From the NCBI GenBank assembly GCA_018697195.1, contig CM031878.1, positions 1,659,860 through 1,723,859 on the forward strand: a stretch of 64,000 bases of DNA, read 5' to 3'. This document shows, piece after piece, positions 52,001 through 61,000 of this stretch; positions within the stretch are counted from its first letter, which is position 1; every line of letters begins with the position of its first letter. Made by a program: the position numbers and the translations under genes. The notes under the pieces are model-generated. The model ran no database searches, was not told the origin of the DNA, and worked only from the letters and a program-made list of their open reading frames with translations. The stretch comes from Certhia americana. Taxonomy: Eukaryota > Chordata > Aves > Passeriformes > Certhiidae.

Positions 52001-55000
52001 ACAAAATTCTTACATCTTGTCTTCCAGGCTGTGTTAATCTCTTTCCTCATTTGCCCAGCTTCGCCTGTCCTGTGTGCTCTGCCTCTCCCTTTCCTATCCT
52101 ATGAGTTCTAATTAATGCTCCTTGTTCCTCACAAAGTTGTTTTGCCTGCCCTTCAGGTATAAATGCATAACCTTTAGAAACCTGGGTCATTGCAGCCACC
52201 TTCACTTCATTAAAGTCCCTCTCAGGAGGAGGAAAAATTCATGCTCAGTTCTGAGTTCTTCTTATAAAGTGGTGATGTTCAGTGTTTGGCCTTACTGCTA
52301 GCTGAAGCAAGTGAAAAATAACTGAAATTTCACTCCTAAATCATTGCTTCTCTGTATGCCCAGCTGTTTGTACTGCTTTTTCCTGTAGAAAAGGATCTCC
52401 TTTCTCACCCAGAGCTCATTGTGTCCTTGAGAGAGGTCATCAACATCCTCATCCTGAGCAGAGCCAGAGGAATTCAGCTGCCATTTTCATTCTTGACTCT
52501 TGGATCTGGCAACAAGGCGATTTAACTGAGAAAATAATTTCTTTCACAGTTTCTTTTCTTTCAGAGTCTGACTTGCTTTTACTGTAGACCATTGTGAGGG
52601 TGGAATTTATGTGGATTGCTTTCCATGGCCAAGGGAAGAGATGCCTTGCTGGAAGGAAGACTGATGTCCTCCTTTCTCCTGTTAGGAACCACATGTTAGC
52701 TTATGGGAGATTCTTTTCCTGCACAGGCAAAGACAATTTTAAAATTAATTACTAAGTGGTAAAACACCGGCAAGAGTGGCTTGGGAAAGTGGTGAATGCC
52801 CCAATCCTGGAAACATTTGAGCTCAGGTTGGATGAGGCTCTGATAAACCAGGTCTAGTGGAAGGTGTCACTGCCCATTGCAGGTGGCTTGGACAAGGTGG
52901 CCTTTAAAGGTCTCTTCCAACCCAAACAAATTGATGATTCAATGATCCTATGACATCTAGGTACCTGCATGACATTTTCTTTAACTTGTTAATTTCTGTT
53001 GCTTTGCCATGGATCCGTTACCATTTGTTAATTAACTTAGGTGACTCACTTTTCCTTCTGAAGGCAAAGCCTTAAAACAAGTTTTACCATCTACAGAATA
53101 GAATTTTTTGGATAATTGAAAGTTTCTTCTGGTGTGGATCTAGGGCTAAGTTTGTGGACTTCTGCTTTAGATATAAAATATCTGGGACAAGAATTAAATC
53201 TGCCTTGTGAGTCCTCATAGACCTTGGGCAGTGACACAGTGTAAATGACAGTGACGGAAAATCAGCTCGTGGTATTCTGAGGATCATCTCTTTTTTATAA
53301 TATGCTTTGTTTTAGTCCTGGAGGTCTCTAGAACTAGCAAGGAAAGGCCAAAGAGGAATGCACTGACTAATTAGACAATATGCATTGCTTCCTTCATTAC
53401 TAAGGTAGCAGTTGCCTCTCATATATGGAGCTGTTACTCAGGATGTATGTGAAGAGGCAAACCAGAAAATACAGCTCTGCACATAGTCCTGGTGGGTGTT
53501 CTCAGGTGATGACTCTGATCCATTTCTCAGAGAAATCAATGGAAATCTTTCATGGATGACAAAGTAGAATAGGGCCTGTCTTACTGCGAAAGAAGAAAAG
53601 GACAATATACCAATTTTCTTCAACGCTGTTACCGTATACAGAATCCTAACTAAGACTTTGTACCTCTTGCTCATTTGCATTGCCCTGGGATTTGCAGGGA
53701 GGCATTCTCCATGGCTCATATGCCACCTGAGTAATCAGAAACTTGTACAGACCCTCATTGTTTTCCTGGAGAGGATGCTTTCAGTAACTGTTTGTTTTCC
53801 CTACATAATTGGGAGAAGAGTGGCAAAGTAAAACTAGGAGTATTTAACAGGTTTAGTAAAGCACATTACTAAAGGCTTGATGAGGTTTTTTTGTCTCATC
53901 ATTGAACAAGCTAAAGAGAAAGGGTACTTAAACAGCACATATTCAGCCCTTCCTTAATTAAATAAACTCTCAGCAAAAGGACCCAGAAATCTGTTCTCTG
54001 TCTGTTTGGGGAATTTATAGAGATACATGCCATTAACTCCTGTAGTAATTGCACATCTGAATTCCCAGTCTTTGTTTATGGAAGATGGAGTATTAAGGAT
54101 TCACAGCACTGAATGACTTGTTCTCAGATCTATGTTCCTCGAGCCTCTGTACGAAAAGGTGCTGAGTTCCCTCACCTCTATCGACTTCCCGTCCAGTAAT
54201 GACCATAATGATTCTTTGCATTTTTAACTGTGAACTGTGTGATCAAGACAACATACAGGCATTGATCAGACGGAGAAAAGGAAAGTCAGCAAATGTCAGC
54301 CCGGGGAGCCTCCAGTCTTTGGATTGGAAATGTGAAATAAAAAAAATGTATGGGATTTAATACCTCTACAAGTGATGAGCAGAAAATCTGGGGAACATTT
54401 TCTTAGGTAAATTCAGTACCTAACACAGATCTTAATATTTCATCTGACCAGAACTCATCTCTGTTTCTTTCTGCAGTTCACACGTACAAGATCAGCGTGT
54501 TCACTGGGGATATCTACGGTGCTGGGACAGATGCTAATGTCTTCCTAAATATCTATGGAGACCTCGGGGACATGGGAGAGAGAAAACTTAGTAAATCTGA
54601 AACAAACTTCAACAAGTTTGAAAGAGGACAGGTACAAATGCAAAGGGTTAATCACACTTTCTGTTTCTCAGTCCTCAACCTATCAAGTCAATGACTGCCT
54701 TTACAGGCTGAGTTTTCCTATGAGGGATGAATTGATTGATTCCATTAACCACATTCATTACCTCTTAAAATGCTTTGTATGGATTGTCAGCTGGGTATTA
54801 CAACTGACAGGCACTGCAGCAAACAGGCAGATGTTCCTATGAAGTCACTGACGGACAAATTATGAGCTTGGTCATGGAAACTGGCTTGAGCTGTGAGCTG
54901 CAGATTCCCACAGTCCCTGTGCAACTGATTTGCATGTACCCAACAGTAGATGTTGGAATTCACCACAAAACTTGTTAAATTGATAGGACTTAAACGTCAG

Positions 55001-58000
55001 TTGTATCTGAGAAAATAACACCAAAAGTGATGCTCTCTGGTCATCCCATGTATCACTTGGATATAATTAATGGTGGCAAGGATTGTCTTACCTGGATTGT
55101 TCATACAAATCTAACTAGATTAGGAAAGGAAGCATACTAAAAAATCTCCCAGGATTTCAATATTCTAACCAGTTGTAAAAGTGGTGTTTCTTGCATCTCC
55201 CCTCCTAGCAGAAGCAGGTTTTAAAGCACTTCCCTGAAGACCAGTTTTAGCTTACAGATATGCCTCCTCAGGCTTCTGCAAACTTTTAGCCAAACTCCAT
55301 CCAGCAATATGGAATTTCAACATATGTGTGTTCTTTAGTGTCCCTTTCTTGCCTTTTTCCAGTAGATGATCTGTTGAGAGTTTGTTAACAGAATCCACTG
55401 CTCTTCAACACCCTGCAGGAGGACACGTTCACAATACAGGCTGTGGACCTTGGCATTTTATACAAGATCAAGATTCGTCACGACAATAGTATGTTTAGTC
55501 CTGACTGGTTTCTGGAAAAAGTGGAGATCCTGGATGAAACCACAGAGGAGTCGTTCGTTTTCCTGTGTGAGCGCTGGCTCTCTAAAAAGAAAGAGGACAG
55601 AAAGATAGAGCGTACACTTTATGAACAGGTACAGTTATGGCTCAAAGCAGATTCCACTGCTGGTCATAAAAATAAAATCATTGAATATCTGGTTGAAGTC
55701 CAAGGCAGCTCATTAGGGACTCAAAGGGCTTTTGGCTTATCCAAAATGAATTTCTGATTTTCAGACAAGAACTAAAAGTAAGACCACTCTCAGCCTGTTA
55801 TCATTAGCTCTGTAATTTGCAATTTCTACAGAAAAATCAAGGAGTGTAAGTGGAACCCTTCAGAATAGAGTTCACTACCTTGCTGATACACAACATTTCC
55901 CTGCTGCTGTCCTTTTCATGCCCAAAAAGCAGGTTAGTTATGGGCCCCACTATTCAAAATCCTCCAACCAGAATATTGGGTCCATTGATTACATTCTCAT
56001 TTGGACTGGATGGTTTTTTCTTTTCAGATCCCTATTCCACTGCTGCCAGATGTAAAAAGCCAGGTCTCTTTGCTACCACTCAAACCACCAAACATTTTTT
56101 AGTGAAATGTCCTTTCTACTTAGCACACTCTCTACTGCTTATCAGCCTAGTGCAGCTAATTGGAATTCGAGGTACATGCTCTAATTAAAATTAGCAAACA
56201 AGATTAATAGACTTCTCTTACTTTTATACAGTGAGACATAATAAAGCAGCTGATTATAAGTTCATTTTACTTAAGGAGTCCACTTTGCAAAATACAGAGA
56301 TGCTTTAATTGACAGTTACTGCTAAAATGATCATCAATGGAATTGGCCTGGGCTCATCCTGAACTCAGCAGAGCGGATGTAAGAGGAGTTACACCATGGA
56401 TGAGTGTTGCCTTGTGCTGCCTCACACAACTGCAGCACACAACACTAGGAGTGCTTGTGGACAGGCTTACCCCGTTGGTTATATCAAGTCATAGAGAGGA
56501 AAAACTAATCACTCCTTTGTATTTTGTTTTGGTTTTTGGTTTTTTGGTTTTTGGGGTTTTGGTGGAGTTTTTTTGGGTGGTTTTTATTTTTGTTTTAATT
56601 ATTTGAGAGTGTGGCAAAAGCATCACATTTATTGGACAATGACACCAAATGCATTGTCAGTAACTCTTCAAATGCAATCAGTGTTTCACATCACCCAGAT
56701 TTGCAGATTTTTACTCTGCCTCTTATGATATTTGACCAGTATCTAATGAGCAGCCCTGGGAGAAGGAGCTGGGGGTGCTGTGGGTGAGAGCTGGACCTGC
56801 CCCAGCCTGAGCCCCCCTGCCCTGGGCTGATCCCCCAGCGTGGGCAGCAGGGCAGGGGGGATTCTGCCCCTGTGCCCCTGTGCTCAGGGGAGAGCCCAGC
56901 TGCAGAGCTGCCTCCAGCCCTGGCTCCAACAGCACAAGGACAGGGAGCTGCTGGAGCCAGCCCAGAGGAGGCAGCAAGGTCATCAGAGGGATGGAGCAGC
57001 TCTGCTGAGAGAATTGGAATTGTTCAGCTTGCAGAAGAGGAAACTTTGGGGTGACCTAAATGTAGCTTTCCAGTACCTGAAGAGAGTGGACAAGAAAAAT
57101 GAAGGGAGACAATTTAGAAGGGCCTGGAGTGATGGGACAAGGGGGGTTCAGATTGAAAGGGGATTGGTTTAGATTTCATATTAGGAGGAAATTCTTTACT
57201 GTGAGGGTGGGCAGGCCCTGGCACAGGGTGCCCAGAGCAGCTGGGGCTGCCCCTGGGTCCCTGGCAGTGTCCAGAGCCAGGTTGAACAGGGCTTGGAGCA
57301 ACCTGGGACAGTTGAAGTTGTCCCTGCCCATGGGGGTTGCAACAAGACTACTTTTTATGTCCCTTCTATGGTTCTGTGAGCTCTGGTACTGCTGCATTGA
57401 TATGAATTTCAGACAATCTCAGAGAATTTCAGACAGGTTGCACAGAAAAGGTCACAACTCACAAGACTCTTAGGTCTGTTATATTTTCTTTTAAAGTAAC
57501 ACACCACTAAAATTGCCTGTCAGGGTTACCAATGAAGTAAATGAAAGACCACCAGCACAATACAAGTCACATTTATTTGAGCTTTACTGACCTAAAAGGT
57601 TCCTGGGGAACTACAGGCATGTCTTCTCGTGTTGCTCTCGGAGGCATGTGGGAACAGCTGGCAAGACTCAGCCTCATTACCCTCCCAAACATGCCTCCCA
57701 ACCAGAGTTACGATGGTGAGCGGAACAGCCTGGATGGTTCCTCCCTCAGCATGTCCAGCCAGGACAGCCATGCCAACCTGAAGGAGCCCAGGAAATCCAG
57801 CTTGGTCAAGGCAGCAGAGGAAGGCTCACGTGAGTGGTCATGCCTGAGTGTTTGGTTGTGTGCATCCATGTGCTCATGGTTTTCAGTGCTTTAGAAGCTG
57901 CCTTCATCCTGCTGAAGAGCAAGGAGAGGCAGAACAGCAGATTATTTCTCCTTTCCTTGTGCTGTGACTGCTTTGGGATCAAGGCTGGTGTTTCCGTGTT

Positions 58001-61000
58001 TGCTGCTTTTCCTGCAGTTCTCTGACCTCAACTGTGGAATAAGTCGTGAAGTTCACAGCAAATCCAGCATTTCCAAACTGTTTCTTTGACTTCATCAAGA
58101 TGTTATTTCAAGATGAAATATTATTTCATTTTAATTTATATGTGATTTATTTTTAGAACTTCTCAGATTTCTTTTTCCTTACCACACGTAGTGAGCATCA
58201 CAACAGCTGTCATGTGGGTCTAGTGGAGAATGTCCCTGTCCATGGCAGGGGGGTTGGAATGAGAACATTAAGGTCCCTTCCAACCTTGCTTTTCTATGAT
58301 TTTATGATTTACATACCCTTCCCTTGACTATCTCTCTGTTCCAGGGCAATGATTTATCAACTGAATTGAACCTACAGTTCTTTGATATCCTACATGAGGC
58401 CTTGAAGCATTAGATTAAGATTTTAGATGTGTGATTACAATACTGTGGTCTATTGACTAACTGAGCAGCAGTTGCATCACAGTTACTGTCTGTCTATGTG
58501 CTCTTAATCCACAGAAAGTGCAAAATTATTAAAAGTATCTTAAACTTCCATGGTAAGTGAAATTAAAATTATGTAATTTTCCTTAGTAGTTTAAGATAGC
58601 TCCCATGGGTACTCACACAGAGTCCAACAGTGGCCACACGGATGGTTTGCAGCTCCCCTGGCGCCCAGCAGCTTGTTGTGGTGTGATACCTGGGTTGCAG
58701 GTCCCACACCTTTCATTTAAGAAGCAGATGTAATGCTGCACATCACTAAACCTGGCCTGCAACCCATGTGTCTTGGGGCAGCCCTTCTTTTGTAATCCCA
58801 CATTGTGCTCAAATTAAAAAAAAGTGATTTCCATGTTCCTTCTGATATTACTTCTGTGCTGTGACAATGGATAACATCTGCCATGTTGGCTTTCCCTGTA
58901 GTTTCACAAATAATGGGTAAAATACTGTCATTTCCCATGAGAACCCCTCTCCAGCAGAGCAAGGACAGTTCCCATCATCCCCATTGTGCCAGGGTGGTCT
59001 TTTTTCTGAGTTCTGGAGCTTGTCATCACCACTATCTTTGCTCAGTGGCATGGCCTCATTAAGGAAACTGCTTCCTGAAGGAATGTCAGATAAGATGGAC
59101 TGGGTGAGCCAGGCAGCCACCTTCTGAGCTGAATAAAAAGCCAGCTCAGCTGGTTCACTCAAGAAGTGGTGTTGGGAGTTGGCTGGGAAAGGGAGTGACA
59201 TCTGTCACTCAGCCCAGTCCTGACTGTGCTGAGATCAAACTGGAAAATGCCTTTGAGGGGCAGGAGGTGGAGGATGTGAGGATGGAGCTCAGGGAAAGCT
59301 CCTCTTGGCTAGGATCATGCTTGGATCTGAAATGGGAACCTTCTCTCATGCTGGAAGGCAGCCCAGGAGATGGCATGGATGGATCCCTAAGGACACCCCA
59401 CCCTCCTGAGAGGGGAACACATGGCCTCAAGCAGCCTGAACCCTGTGCTGACACTCAAAAACAAAGGGAGATGGGCTGGAGGACCTGTGATATCCTCCTG
59501 TGCCCACTTGCCACAGTTTGGTAAAAACTCCACTCCACAAACACTCTCCAGTGTTAAAAAAAGGGAAATATGAGTCCCAGGGACTTATATAAAAAGGGAG
59601 ACAACAGGGAGGGAAGATAAACTAATTTGAGGATCCATTTTCCAGTTTCCAGAGCAAAGAACAGCAAAGGATGTTTCCTGCTCTCTGTTAGCAAGCTACT
59701 CTATGTCTCTGTATCTATTATTTGAAGTGGAAAATTATGGTTGCTCACAGTTCTCATTTCTTTTTTATACATGTTTCAAGTACCTTGGCTTATAGATCAG
59801 CTAGAAGTACTGGTAGTTCTCTGAACTTAGTCTGTCACAGCAGAACAGGACAAAGCCTGTATGAAAGAAAATGTCCCTGTTCAAAATAAACCTTATTTAA
59901 AAGTCTGAAGATGTCCTAAATGTGACCCCTCAATATATTTTTATGAAATCTGCTTTGATTACAACTAAACCCTTTTCCTGCTAAATGCATCATTGTGCTG
60001 ATGCACACACTGGAATGTAAATTATACCATAAGTGGGAGAATAAATCTTGCCTAATCATCAGCTCATTTTGTGTTGGTACACAGAATCCTCAAACTGGGG
60101 CTGAATGAATCTTTTTGTGTTCTGCTCTGTCCATAGGTAAGGAGAGATTTGATCAGCATGAATTTATGCCTTCCCTGATGTTGCACAAGTATTCTGAGTC
60201 TGATGTGAATTTCTAGTACAAACCCCACCTCAAAAATGTTGTTAGTCATCATAAAGCAAAATTAGATGTCAATCTTGGGTAATTTGAAAACCAGCCAAGT
60301 TTTTTTTTGTCAACTTATGATAAACTTTTTTTAAAAAAACCTCAGAAAAGCAATGATGAAGCCAGGCTGTTTCGAGTCTGTGACGAAGCAAGTTTCAGAG
60401 CTCTGAGTCTTGTCAGAACTGTTTGAACAGCCCTGCACAAATGTTCTGAGAAATCAAACGAGTATTCAGCGACCAATTCTGCACCGCCTGCTCGGCTTAC
60501 CCAAATGAGCTTTTGGAAAGCCCTTGAAAAGCAGTCTGGCACTTCCTCCCTTTTAACAGCTGAACTGAAATTTCTGAAAACCACAGAAAAACCACCTCCT
60601 CTTCTACCAAGCCTTGCCCTGAAGGTTTTTTACCCCAACCAAAATTATTATGCAATGCATAGAATTATTGAGTGACTTACCTTTAATACAAGGGTTGTTC
60701 TCTTCTGTCTGGATTTGTACCGGGATGCTGAAACCCTGAGCTGCCCCATAGATCACAGCAATCCTTGAATGAGGCACAAAGGAGAGCATTTGTGGTTGTT
60801 CTGGGACATTCAGTTGGTAATGGCTTACCTTGGAGTCAGCACAGATTTATTTGTCTTTATTGAACGGGGAGCGTAAGATCACTTTGGCCTAATAGCCTAT
60901 TTAAGATTTAGGTGCTCAGACTCATCTTCAAGAAGGTCTCTTGGTGTCAATAAGAATTCAAGCCTTTTGCTATTCTGTCATGCATTAGGGAGAAATCTGG

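Larger units (their letters stand above)
50969..54476. other. Intron 19
   Basis: It holds a compositionally odd block (51,260-52,010), a plus CR1 (52,765-52,953) and unique sequence. No exon is recognised. Confidence 0.72.

Noticed and set aside
55832..55845. Possible micro-exon with strong acceptor and GTAAGT donor after exon 21
   Set aside because: Its length of 12 or 14 bases does not give the phase needed to join exon 22.
56028..56063. Possible exon after a TTTTCTTTTCAG acceptor
   Set aside because: The only nearby donors leave phase 0, which does not fix the exon 22 mismatch, and the encoded peptide is not recognised.
59195..59524. A 110-codon plus-strand open frame in intron 22, considered as a LOXHD1 linker exon
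   Set aside because: Its plausible splice sites give a phase 0-0 exon, but exons 22 and 23 already join in phase 1, and it has no PLAT or family match.
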